In this document: positions 1 through 6,307 of the stretch, piece after piece
How positions within the stretch are numbered: position 1 is the first letter of the stretch
How the letters are laid out: every line of letters starts with the position of its first letter
Assembly: GCA_035567015.1 (NCBI GenBank)
Contig: DATMPQ010000287.1
Span: 1-11,266 of the forward strand
Source: AV133 sp035567015
GTDB lineage: Bacteria; Verrucomicrobiota; Verrucomicrobiia; Chthoniobacterales; UBA10450
Direction: 5' to 3'
DNA length: 11,266 nt
Translations under genes and position numbers: made by a program
The notes under the pieces: model-generated
Told to the model about the DNA's origin: nothing
Database searches by the model: none
Seen by the model: only the letters and a program-made list of their open reading frames with translations

Positions 1-2
1 TG

Positions 3-440
3 GCTTTGCTCATCCTCGCCATAGACATTCTCGGTTTCGCCGCCTGGGCAATCGTCAGCAAATGGGGATTGGCCGGACTGAATAACAATGGTCCGCACGG
101 GCTGAGCGAGATTCTTTACGCCTACAGCTCAACCACCGGCAACAACGGCAGCGCCTTCGCGGGGCTGAACGCCAACACACCATGGTACAACACTACCCTG
201 GGCATCGCCATGTTGATCGGCCGGTTCTTGATGATCGTGCCAATCCTGGCGCTCGCTGGTTCGTTAGTTCGAAAGAAAGTTACTCCAGCGAGTGCTGGCA
301 CTTTTCCAGTTTACGGCGGCACGTTTTTTATCCTGTTGATCGGGACGGTGCTCTTGATTGGTGCGCTGAATTTTCTCCCCGCCCTCACGCTTGGACCGGT
401 CGTTGAGCATTTCCTCAATCTCCAGGGAAAACTTTTCTGA
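3..440 (+). CDS. kdpA: KdpA, potassium-transporting ATPase channel subunit, C-terminal part (5' end outside window)
   Basis: KdpA is the K+-selective inner-membrane subunit of the KdpFABC P-type ATPase; it takes K+ from the periplasm and passes it to KdpB. Only about the last 145 residues are in the window, out of roughly 560 usual for the family. The fourth selectivity-filter loop is visible as a TTGNNGSAFAGL stretch, with NNG codons at 141-149. It is followed by an IGRF-type helix, a basic loop with SLVRKK, and a last membrane helix (FILLIGTVLLIGALNFLPAL) ending in LGPVVEHFL, all close to the E. coli C-terminus as I recall it. The frame is open to the window edge, so the TTG at position 6 is not a start. 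The stop TGA is 438-440, seven bases before kdpB, which indicates one operon. The identification is very secure; the start and any kdpF lie upstream. Confidence 0.97.
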   Translation, partial: ALLILAIDILGFAAWAIVSKWGLAGLNNNGPHGLSEILYAYSSTTGNNGSAFAGLNANTPWYNTTLGIAMLIGRFLMIVPILALAGSLVRKKVTPASAGTFPVYGGTFFILLIGTVLLIGALNFLPALTLGPVVEHFLNLQGKLF

Positions 441-447
441 GCCTCTA

Positions 448-2490
448 ATGAAACAGACAACTCCTTCTCTTTTTGATTGGAACATTGCCGGCCCGGCGAT
501 CGTTGACGCTTTCAAAAAGCTCAGCCCGCGCCTGATGATCAAGAACCCGGTCATGTTTGTGACCATGGTGGGCGCGGCGCTCACGACCGCGGGCATTTTC
601 ACGGCCGAGCCGGTGCTGCGCGGCTTCGTTGCGCAATTGGCCGTCTGGCTGTGGTTCACCGTGCTCTTCGCCAATTTCGCCGAAGCCGTTGCCGAAGGTC
701 GCGGCAAGGCGCAAGCCGCCAGTCTGCGAAGAGCTCGTAAGGAAACAATGGCGCGCCGCCTCTACAATGGCCGCGAGGAAAAAGTGCCCGCACCGATCTT
801 GCAGAAGGGCGACCTCGTCGTTTGCGAGGCTGGCGACGTGATTCCCGCAGATGGCGATGTCGTTGAAGGAATCGCCAGCGTTGATGAAGCTGCCATCACC
901 GGCGAATCCGCTCCGGTGATTCGCGAAAGCGGCGGCGATCGCAGCGCGGTGACTGGCGGCACGCGTGTGCTGAGCGACCGCATTGTCATTCGGGTAACGA
1001 TGGAAAAGGGCGGCGGCTTTCTCGACCGCATGATTGCTCTGGTGGAAGGTGCGCGCCGCCAAAAAACGCCGAACGAAATCGCGCTGACGATTCTGCTTGC
1101 CGCGTTGACGTTCATCTTTCTGCTGGTCTGCGTCACGCTGAAGCCATTCGGGATCTATTCCGCCACTGAGTTCTCGATTCCTGTTTTGGTTGCGTTGCTG
1201 GTTTGCTTGATTCCGACAACTATCGGCGGCTTGCTCAGCGCCATCGGCATTGCGGGCATGGATCGCGTGCTCCAGCGCAACGTTCTTGCGATGAGCGGAC
1301 GCGCGGTCGAAGCAGCCGGAGACGTCGATGTCCTGCTTCTCGACAAGACGGGGACGATCACTTTGGGCAACCGCATGGCGGTCGCGTTTCATTCTGCGCC
1401 GGGAATCGCGGATAAAGATCTCGCCGCGTCTTCGCAATTGAGTTCGCTTGCCGATGAAACGCCGGAAGGACGCAGCATCGTCGTTCTCGCCAAGGAGAAA
1501 TTTGGATTGCGCGCGCGTGAATTGCAGGAACTGCATGCCACGTTCATTCCGTTCACCGCGCAGACCCGCATGAGCGGCATCGATCTGAACGCGACGGATA
1601 CCGAGCCGACCATGCGCGTGCGTAAGGGCGCCGCCGAAACTGTTCGCGGATTTGTTGAATCAGCCGGCGGCGTTTTCCCACAGGCTGTCACGAAGACGGT
1701 CGATGAAATTTCACATCGCGGCGGGACTCCACTCGTCGTTGCCTCCGAGATGACGACACTCGGCGTGATTGAACTGAAGGACGTTGTGAAAGGCGGAATC
1801 AAAGAGCGCTTCGTGCACTTACGCAAGATGGGGATCAAGACGGTGATGATTACCGGCGACAATCCGCTTACCGCCGCGGCGATTGCGGCGGAGGCAGGCG
1901 TGGACGATTTCATGGCGCAGGCGACCCCGGAGCAAAAACTCAAACGCATCCGTCAGGAACAAGCAGACGGACATCTCGTCGCAATGACCGGCGACGGGAC
2001 TAACGACGCACCCGCGCTCGCCCAAGCCGATGTCGGTGTTGCGATGAACACCGGCACGCAAGCCGCGCGCGAAGCCGGCAACATGGTCGATCTTGACTCG
2101 AACCCGACCAAGCTCATCGACATCGTCGAGATCGGAAAACAGATGCTCATCACGCGCGGTTCGTTGACGACCTTCAGTATCGCGAACGATGTGGCGAAAT
2201 ATTTCGCGATTATTCCCGCCATGCTGATGGCCACATTCCCGGCCATCGCCCCGCTCAACATCATGCACCTCCACAGCCCCACTAGCGCCATTCTTAGCGC
2301 CGTCATCTTTAACGCGCTCATTATCATCGCGCTGATTCCGCTGGCGTTGCGCGGCGTGGCTTATAAACCGATGGGCGCGCTCGCCATCTTGCAACGCAAC
2401 TTGCTCATATACGGCTTTGGCGGGGTCATCGTGCCGTTCTTTGGAATCAAGCTCATCGATCTCATCATCACCGCTCTGAGACTCGTTTAG
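448..2490 (+). CDS. kdpB: KdpB, potassium-transporting P-type ATPase catalytic subunit
   Basis: KdpB is the P1-type ATPase subunit that hydrolyses ATP to drive K+ uptake through KdpA. The 680-residue product is near the E. coli length (682). Visible features: an N-terminal membrane hairpin starting IKNPVMFV; the actuator-domain TGES at residues 151-154; the CLIPTTIGG helix; the phosphorylation motif DKTGT with Asp299; the nucleotide-binding KGAAETV; MITGDNP; TGDGTNDAP with Asp516 and Asp520; and NDVAKYF with Asp581 and Lys584, matching the charged membrane pair Asp583/Lys586 of E. coli. Ser154 aligns with E. coli Ser162, known as an inhibitory phosphorylation site. I chose ATG 448 because it gives the family N-terminus (MKQTTPSLFDW) and follows the kdpA stop by 7 nt; the upstream in-frame ATG at 391 lies inside kdpA. 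No clear Shine-Dalgarno is seen, so translation may be coupled to kdpA. Confidence 0.98.
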   Translation: MKQTTPSLFDWNIAGPAIVDAFKKLSPRLMIKNPVMFVTMVGAALTTAGIFTAEPVLRGFVAQLAVWLWFTVLFANFAEAVAEGRGKAQAASLRRARKETMARRLYNGREEKVPAPILQKGDLVVCEAGDVIPADGDVVEGIASVDEAAITGESAPVIRESGGDRSAVTGGTRVLSDRIVIRVTMEKGGGFLDRMIALVEGARRQKTPNEIALTILLAALTFIFLLVCVTLKPFGIYSATEFSIPVLVALLVCLIPTTIGGLLSAIGIAGMDRVLQRNVLAMSGRAVEAAGDVDVLLLDKTGTITLGNRMAVAFHSAPGIADKDLAASSQLSSLADETPEGRSIVVLAKEKFGLRARELQELHATFIPFTAQTRMSGIDLNATDTEPTMRVRKGAAETVRGFVESAGGVFPQAVTKTVDEISHRGGTPLVVASEMTTLGVIELKDVVKGGIKERFVHLRKMGIKTVMITGDNPLTAAAIAAEAGVDDFMAQATPEQKLKRIRQEQADGHLVAMTGDGTNDAPALAQADVGVAMNTGTQAAREAGNMVDLDSNPTKLIDIVEIGKQMLITRGSLTTFSIANDVAKYFAIIPAMLMATFPAIAPLNIMHLHSPTSAILSAVIFNALIIIALIPLALRGVAYKPMGALAILQRNLLIYGFGGVIVPFFGIKLIDLIITALRLV

Positions 2491-2492
2491 TT

Positions 2493-3086
2493 ATGAAAGA
2501 ACTCTTTTCCGAAATTCGTGGCGCCATCCTGGCCACATTGATCATCGCGATCGTTTGCTGCGGACTTTATCCGCTCGTCATCTTCGGAATCTCACAAGCG
2601 CTCTTTCGCGACAAAGCCAATGGCAGCTTGATTCTGGATGAAAACGGAACCGTTCGCGGCTCGAAGCTGCTCGGCCAGGGATTCACCGGCGAAAAATATT
2701 TTCATCCGCGTCCTTCCACGGCCGGCAATGGTTACGACGCCGCGAACTCCGGTGGCAGTAATCTGGGGCCAACTTCACAAAAGCTGAATGACGCGATCAA
2801 AGATCGCATTGCCACGTATCGCAAGGAGAACGGCTTGAGCGACACCGATCCTGTGCCCGCCAATGCCATCACCGCGTCTGGCAGCGGCCTCGATCCCCAT
2901 ATCAGCCCACGCAACGCCGAACTTCAATTGCCACGTGTCGCCAAAGCTCGCGGCTTGAGCGAGGAGAAGCTTCGCGAATTGATCCAGCAAAATACGGACG
3001 GTCGCGACATCGGTATTCTCGGAGATCCCGGTGTGAACGTGCTCACCCTGAATCGCGCGCTCGATTCCGTCGCCGCGAAGCCATGA
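2493..3086 (+). CDS. kdpC: KdpC, potassium-transporting ATPase accessory subunit
   Basis: KdpC is a single-span periplasmic subunit that associates with KdpA in KdpFABC and is thought to raise ATP or K+ affinity. The 197-residue product matches the usual length (about 190). It has an N-terminal membrane anchor at about residues 10-33 with the family's GLYPLVIFGISQALF pattern, then KANGSLI, GSKLLGQGF, FHPRPS, the SGGSNLGPTSQKL block, ASGSGLDPHISP, and a C-terminal DPGVNVLTLNRALD. It starts 2 nt after the kdpB stop, and its TGA overlaps an ATG at 3083 (ATGA). It is intact, with all recognised conserved blocks present, so the truncated second copy downstream is not needed to complete it. Confidence 0.97.
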   Translation: MKELFSEIRGAILATLIIAIVCCGLYPLVIFGISQALFRDKANGSLILDENGTVRGSKLLGQGFTGEKYFHPRPSTAGNGYDAANSGGSNLGPTSQKLNDAIKDRIATYRKENGLSDTDPVPANAITASGSGLDPHISPRNAELQLPRVAKARGLSEEKLRELIQQNTDGRDIGILGDPGVNVLTLNRALDSVAAKP

Positions 3087-3343
3087 ACCCTCGGGACATA
3101 ATTTCTCCGGCAGCGACACAGCCGGCGAACGATAGCTATCGCACTGGCTCTGGCTTAACGAGAACAACTTACGTGTTCATCTTCGTTCCCGTTTATATCG
3201 AGAAGAAATCGGACGCGACGGTGCGACTGCCTACTCACGGCCCGCTCGCGAAGTTACGGTGCCTTTTCTTCAGGCAAGATCGGCACCTTCAGCCGTTCTG
3301 GACCTGGTTCATCGACAATCCGCGGCCGCAATTATCGAAATGA
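3083..3343 (+). CDS. Unrecognised 86-aa ORF between kdpC and the kdpC remnant
   Basis: I do not recognise this product. Its ATG overlaps the kdpC stop as ATGA, and its TGA overlaps the ATG of the mini-kdpC as ATGA, so it exactly tiles the gap and could be translationally coupled at both ends. The protein has a short hydrophobic patch (YVFIFVPVYI, about residues 30-39), too short for a convincing membrane helix, and is otherwise basic with no known motif. Position is the only support. The stretch may instead be decayed DNA left from rearrangement of a second kdp gene, since the ATGA at its 3' end would follow simply from a kdpC-type start reading ATGAAG. Confidence 0.22.
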   Translation: MNPRDIISPAATQPANDSYRTGSGLTRTTYVFIFVPVYIEKKSDATVRLPTHGPLAKLRCLFFRQDRHLQPFWTWFIDNPRPQLSK

Positions 3344-3516
3344 AGACCAGACTTCAATCGATCCGCATTTATGTAGTGCTTACTTTGCTCACCGGGATCA
3401 TTTATCCGCTCGCAATGACCGGAGTCGCGCAACTTCTTTTTCCAAAACGAGGATTTCTCGGCGAGCTGCGCGTGAACGTTCTGCAACTCAACGGGCTTCT
3501 CGGCCGACTTCATTAG
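3340..3516 (+). pseudogene. Internally deleted second kdpC (58-aa KdpC anchor plus C-terminal motif)
   Basis: The 58-residue product begins with a typical KdpC N-terminus: MKTRLQSIRIY, then a membrane segment (about residues 11-33) with LTGIIYPLAMTGVAQLLFP. Right after the FP the sequence jumps to GFLGELRVNVLQLN, which resembles the last conserved block of KdpC proteins (in the intact neighbour, ILGDPGVNVLTLNRALD). The whole periplasmic core, about 130-140 residues including GSLI, RPS and SGGSNLGP, is missing, and the frame is kept across the junction near codons 36-40. The anchor differs clearly from that of the upstream kdpC, so it is not a recent tandem copy. It could be dead, or a short membrane peptide with a KdpF-like stabilising role; KdpF itself is about 30 residues and lacks these motifs. 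An in-frame GTG at 3259 would add 27 unrelated residues and is less likely as start. Confidence 0.7.
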
Positions 3517-3523
3517 GCCGAGA
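3498..3523 (+). terminator. 8-bp perfect hairpin over the mini-kdpC stop codon
   Basis: TCTCGGCC at 3498-3505 pairs perfectly with GGCCGAGA at 3516-3523 around a 10-nt loop that contains most of the stop codon (TAG 3514-3516). It is GC-rich and marks the boundary between the kdp genes and amt. No real T-run follows (CTACTTGCTT), so it is not a textbook intrinsic terminator; it may only slow transcription or protect the 3' end of the kdp mRNA. Confidence 0.4.
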
Positions 3524-3531
3524 CTACTTGC

Positions 3532-3560
3532 TTGACCCCAGTGTCCACCATGACAATACT
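3532..3560 (+). promoter_or_regulatory. Candidate sigma70-type promoter for amt
   Basis: TTGACC at 3532-3537 matches the -35 consensus in 5 of 6 bases, and AATACT at 3555-3560 matches the -10 in 4 of 6, with the ideal 17-nt spacer. Transcription would start near 3567, giving a leader of under 20 nt that still contains the ribosome binding site. Its place just after the hairpin at 3498-3523 supports amt being its own transcription unit. This rests on eye matching only. Confidence 0.35.
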
Positions 3561-3571
3561 CGCCGCCTACC

Positions 3572-3578
3572 GGAGGAG
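3572..3578 (+). promoter_or_regulatory. Strong Shine-Dalgarno site of amt
   Basis: GGAGGAG lies 5 nt before the amt ATG at 3584 and fixes that start. It is the clearest ribosome binding site in the window; most other genes here have weak or absent sites or rely on overlaps, so amt may be translated independently and strongly. Confidence 0.8.
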
Positions 3579-3583
3579 AGCCA

Positions 3584-4831
3584 ATGCTACATCTCGATAC
3601 TGGGAATACAGCCTTCACGCTTCTGTGCGCGAGTTTGGTGATGTTGATGACGCCTGGGCTGGCATTCTTTTATGGCGGCCTCGTCGGACGAAAGAACGTG
3701 CTGGCGATCATGATGCAGAGCTTCGTCTCGATGGGCTGGACTACAGTATTGTGGTGGGCGTTCGGATTTTCGCTTTGCTTTTCCGGCGATCAGAAGAGCG
3801 GCACGGACTTTTTTGGAATCATCGGCAACTTGAACTGGGTGGGCCTGCGCGGCATCACGCTCTCCACGCCATCGCCGAACGACACGATTCCGATGCTCGT
3901 CTTCTGCGCCTATCAGATGATGTTCGCCATCATCACGCCGGCGCTGATCACTGGCGCATTCACCAACCGAATCACCTTCAAGGCCTACATGCTGTTTCTG
4001 ACAGCCTGGCTGATTTTGGTCTACTTTCCATTCGTCCACATGGTTTGGGGCGGCGGCATGCTGGCGCAGTGGGGCGTGAAGGATTTTGCCGGCGGAATCG
4101 TCGTACACAACATCGCGGGCATAGCCGCGCTCGCGTCCGTTCTCTACGTCGGCAAACGCAAAGTCGCGGATCGCGGTCCGCACAGCATTCCGCTCGTTGC
4201 GCTTGGCACTGGCTTGCTCTGGTTCGGTTGGTACGGCTTCAATGCCGGATCCGAGTTTCGCGTCGATGCGACCACCGCAGTGGCGTTTATCAATACCGAC
4301 ATTGCCGCCTCGTTCGCGGCCATCGCATGGATGCTCGTGGACTGGCGCGTCTCGAAGAAACCGAAATTCCTCGGCTTGCTGACCGGAGCAGTGGCGGGCC
4401 TGGCTACGATCACGCCCGCAGCGGGCTACGTCTCTCCGGCCACTGCCGTCATCATCGGAAGTGTGGCGGGCGTCGTCTGCTATTATGCATGCGCGCTGAA
4501 GAACCGGTTGCGATGGGACGATGCACTCGATGTGTGGGGCGTGCACGGAGTCGGCGGCTTTCTGGGAATTGTTCTGCTCGGCGTGTTTGCTTCGACGGCC
4601 TGGAATCCGGCGGCCAACGGCGGCGTGAACGGATTGCTCGCCGGCGACTCAAGCTTCTTCCTGAAGCAGGTCGGCGCCGGACTGTTTTCGTCCGTCTGGG
4701 CCCTCGTTTTCACGCTTGGCATGCTGTGGATCATCGACCGCATCACGCCCGTGCGCGTCGAAGATACGTACGAAGAACTCGGCCTCGACGAGGCGATCCA
4801 CGGCGAGACGGCCTACGTAGAAGGATTGTAA
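3584..4831 (+). CDS. amt: Ammonium transporter, Amt/MEP/Rh family
   Basis: This inner-membrane trimeric channel moves ammonium into the cell. The 415-residue protein has about eleven membrane helices and the family signatures: MLMTPGLAFFYGGLV in the first helix, YQMMFAIITPALITGAF (Phe114, the outer Phe gate), HMVWGGGML (Trp155, periplasmic recruitment site), DFAGGIVVH (Asp167, and His175 of the pore His pair), and VWGVHGVGG (His321, the second pore His). The C-terminal tail keeps LGLDEAIHGETAY, the cytoplasmic element needed for gating. Unlike E. coli AmtB it starts directly at the first helix, with no cleavable signal peptide. No glnK follows. The start is fixed by the GGAGGAG site. It lies between kdpABC and kdpDE, which is unusual; promoter and hairpin signals upstream suggest its own transcript. 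Confidence 0.97.
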   Translation: MLHLDTGNTAFTLLCASLVMLMTPGLAFFYGGLVGRKNVLAIMMQSFVSMGWTTVLWWAFGFSLCFSGDQKSGTDFFGIIGNLNWVGLRGITLSTPSPNDTIPMLVFCAYQMMFAIITPALITGAFTNRITFKAYMLFLTAWLILVYFPFVHMVWGGGMLAQWGVKDFAGGIVVHNIAGIAALASVLYVGKRKVADRGPHSIPLVALGTGLLWFGWYGFNAGSEFRVDATTAVAFINTDIAASFAAIAWMLVDWRVSKKPKFLGLLTGAVAGLATITPAAGYVSPATAVIIGSVAGVVCYYACALKNRLRWDDALDVWGVHGVGGFLGIVLLGVFASTAWNPAANGGVNGLLAGDSSFFLKQVGAGLFSSVWALVFTLGMLWIIDRITPVRVEDTYEELGLDEAIHGETAYVEGL

Positions 4832-4843
4832 TCGCGCGCACGC

Positions 4844-4860
4844 ACGTCGCGCGTCGACGT
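4844..4860 (+). terminator. 6-bp hairpin in the amt-porin gap
   Basis: ACGTCG (4844-4849) pairs with CGACGT (4855-4860) around a 5-nt loop, 12 nt after the amt stop. There is no T-run after it, so termination is doubtful; it could be a chance GC palindrome. The remaining gap to the porin start (to 4913) shows no clear promoter or Shine-Dalgarno. Confidence 0.25.
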
Positions 4861-4913
4861 CCTGCGCTTAAGCTAAGCACTGGACGAACTGCGCTGATCG
4901 TTCCTGTTAAACC

Positions 4914-6116
4914 ATGAAACAGCTTTTCATTTTCTCGCTTGTTCTTTGTCTCGCCGCGGCGGCCATAGCCGGCGAAATCGAAACGGCTTCGCCAACGCCG
5001 GCACCGCGCTTCACGATTTCCGGATGGATCGACAGCGGGATTACATTCAATCCGGATAGTCCACGTGATAACCAGAACTTCGGCCGACTTTTTGACGACC
5101 GTGCGAACGAACCGCTGCTGAATCAGCTCGTAATTAATTTCGAGCGCGCGCTTGCGCCGCAGCCCGGCGAGTTCGATTGGGGCTTCAAGTTGCAATTCAT
5201 GTACGGAAGCGATGCGCGCTTCATTCATTCGCTTGGTCTGTTCGACCACACGGCGGCTACCTCGATCGTCCAGCCGGATTTGGTCGAAGCGTATCTCAAC
5301 CTTCACTTTCCCATTATCAGCGAGGGTGGGATCGACTTGAAGCTTGGCAAATTCGTCACCCTGGAAGGAGCAGAAACGATCGATCCGCGCACAAATTTCT
5401 TTTACTCGCACACCTACATTTTTGACTTTGGAATTCCGTTCAATCACACGGGTGCGCTAGTGACCTTTCACGCGACCAAATGGCTTGATCTTTACTCCGG
5501 AATTACGCGGGGCGTTAATACAAGCCTCGACGACAACAACGACAGCGTCTCCTTTCACGGCGGCATCGGACTCAATCTTCTCGATGGCAAGCTGACAGTT
5601 CTTGCGAGCACTTCCATTGGTCCTGAAACACCGAACAACAACCACGATCAGCGTTATCTTAATGACATCACAGTGACGGCAAAGCTAACTGATAAGTTCA
5701 CGTCGATTACCGATCTCAATTATGCTCTGGACGAAATCATTGATGCCCAGGCCTACGGCATTGCGCAATATTTCACCTATGCGATCAACAGTTGGTTAAC
5801 TGCTGGAATACGCGGCGAGATCTTCCGGGATGACAAGGGCTTTTACGTGGTTTCGTTTGCCGACAACCATGATCCGATGCGCGCCTTAGAAGGCCAACCG
5901 ACCATTGATCCGCGCACCGTCGGTGGAGGGAAGACAACCTATGGGGCAATTACAGCCGGCGTAAACATCAAACCGCCGATGCCAAAGCCTCTGGCGGGTC
6001 TGGCGATCCGGCCAGAGATTCGATACGACTGCTCGCTTAACGACACGCGGCCGTTCAACAACTCAAGCGATCGCGATCAGTTTGCCGCCGGAATTGATTT
6101 TATCGTAACTTTCTAG
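4914..6116 (+). CDS. Outer-membrane beta-barrel porin (OmpL-like, BBP2 family)
   Basis: A 400-residue exported protein. The signal peptide has MKQ, a hydrophobic core (LFIFSLVLCLAAAAIA), and a likely cleavage after Ala19 (AIA before GEIE). A Pro/Thr-rich linker follows, then ISGWIDSGITFN as the first strand and repeated amphipathic strands with Gly/aromatic girdles (DWGFKLQFMYGSDARF, VEAYLNLHFP, IDLKLGKFVTLEGAE, FNHTGALVTF, VSFHGGIGLN, ITAGVNIKP, AIRPEIRYD). It ends in Phe (DFIVTF), the usual signal for BAM-dependent insertion. The IDLKLGKF...GAETIDP stretch and overall layout fit the putative beta-barrel porin-2 family (Pfam PF07642), assigned from memory. Similar porins occur in kdp loci of some Gram-negative groups, so a role in passing K+ or NH4+ across the outer membrane is a reasonable inference; substrate and selectivity cannot be read from the sequence. 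No good Shine-Dalgarno precedes the ATG. Confidence 0.87.
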   Translation: MKQLFIFSLVLCLAAAAIAGEIETASPTPAPRFTISGWIDSGITFNPDSPRDNQNFGRLFDDRANEPLLNQLVINFERALAPQPGEFDWGFKLQFMYGSDARFIHSLGLFDHTAATSIVQPDLVEAYLNLHFPIISEGGIDLKLGKFVTLEGAETIDPRTNFFYSHTYIFDFGIPFNHTGALVTFHATKWLDLYSGITRGVNTSLDDNNDSVSFHGGIGLNLLDGKLTVLASTSIGPETPNNNHDQRYLNDITVTAKLTDKFTSITDLNYALDEIIDAQAYGIAQYFTYAINSWLTAGIRGEIFRDDKGFYVVSFADNHDPMRALEGQPTIDPRTVGGGKTTYGAITAGVNIKPPMPKPLAGLAIRPEIRYDCSLNDTRPFNNSSDRDQFAAGIDFIVTF

Positions 6117-6307
6117 CCGAACGATTTATACATAATCTTTTTCTCTTCATTGTGACGCCGAGCATGTTTCCGCTGCCGCTCGTTTCTATTTCGATTTTCG
6201 AGAAAACTTCTGCCAGTAAGAACGCCAACCATCTAAATCGCGGTTAATCGGCCCGGAGATTCGCGCTCACTTTTTCAAAGCGGTCAGATAGCGTAAGATG
6301 CCGACGT
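6117..6307. other. Non-coding gap upstream of kdpD
   Basis: These 191 bases hold no convincing gene. They are more AT-rich than the flanks at the start, with a T-rich stretch (about 6136-6147) just after the porin stop. A very short AT-only inverted repeat (GATT...AATC) precedes it, too weak to call a terminator. The kdpD promoter should lie here unless kdpD is co-transcribed with the porin, but I found no -35/-10 pair with good matches and spacing, no clear Shine-Dalgarno before ATG 6308, and no recognisable riboswitch. Confidence 0.5.

Noticed and set aside
445..1536. 363-codon antisense ORF across kdpB
   Set aside because: It is low-complexity Arg/Ala/Asp-rich sequence opposite a certain gene, with no ribosome binding site or known domain.
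3258..3287. Inverted repeat GGTGCC/GGCACC in the unexplained stretch after kdpC
   Set aside because: It is only 6 bp with an 18-nt spacer and a competing inner pairing; likely chance.
3587..4546. 319-codon antisense ORF across amt
   Set aside because: It is His/Arg/Asp-rich shadow translation of the amt complement, with no motif and no promoter evidence.
3532..4917. 461-codon + strand ORF overlapping nearly all of amt in another frame
   Set aside because: Its translation is rich in Arg, His and Ser with no membrane segments or known motifs, as expected from an off-frame reading of a GC-rich gene; amt in the real frame has all family residues.
4743..5447. 234-codon antisense ORF across the amt-porin junction
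   Set aside because: It spans the ends of two well-supported opposite-strand genes and shows no recognisable domain.
6117..6307. c-di-AMP (ydaO-type) riboswitch or other leader upstream of kdpD
   Set aside because: Considered because such riboswitches control K+ transport genes, but the region shows no matching conserved blocks or strong stems.
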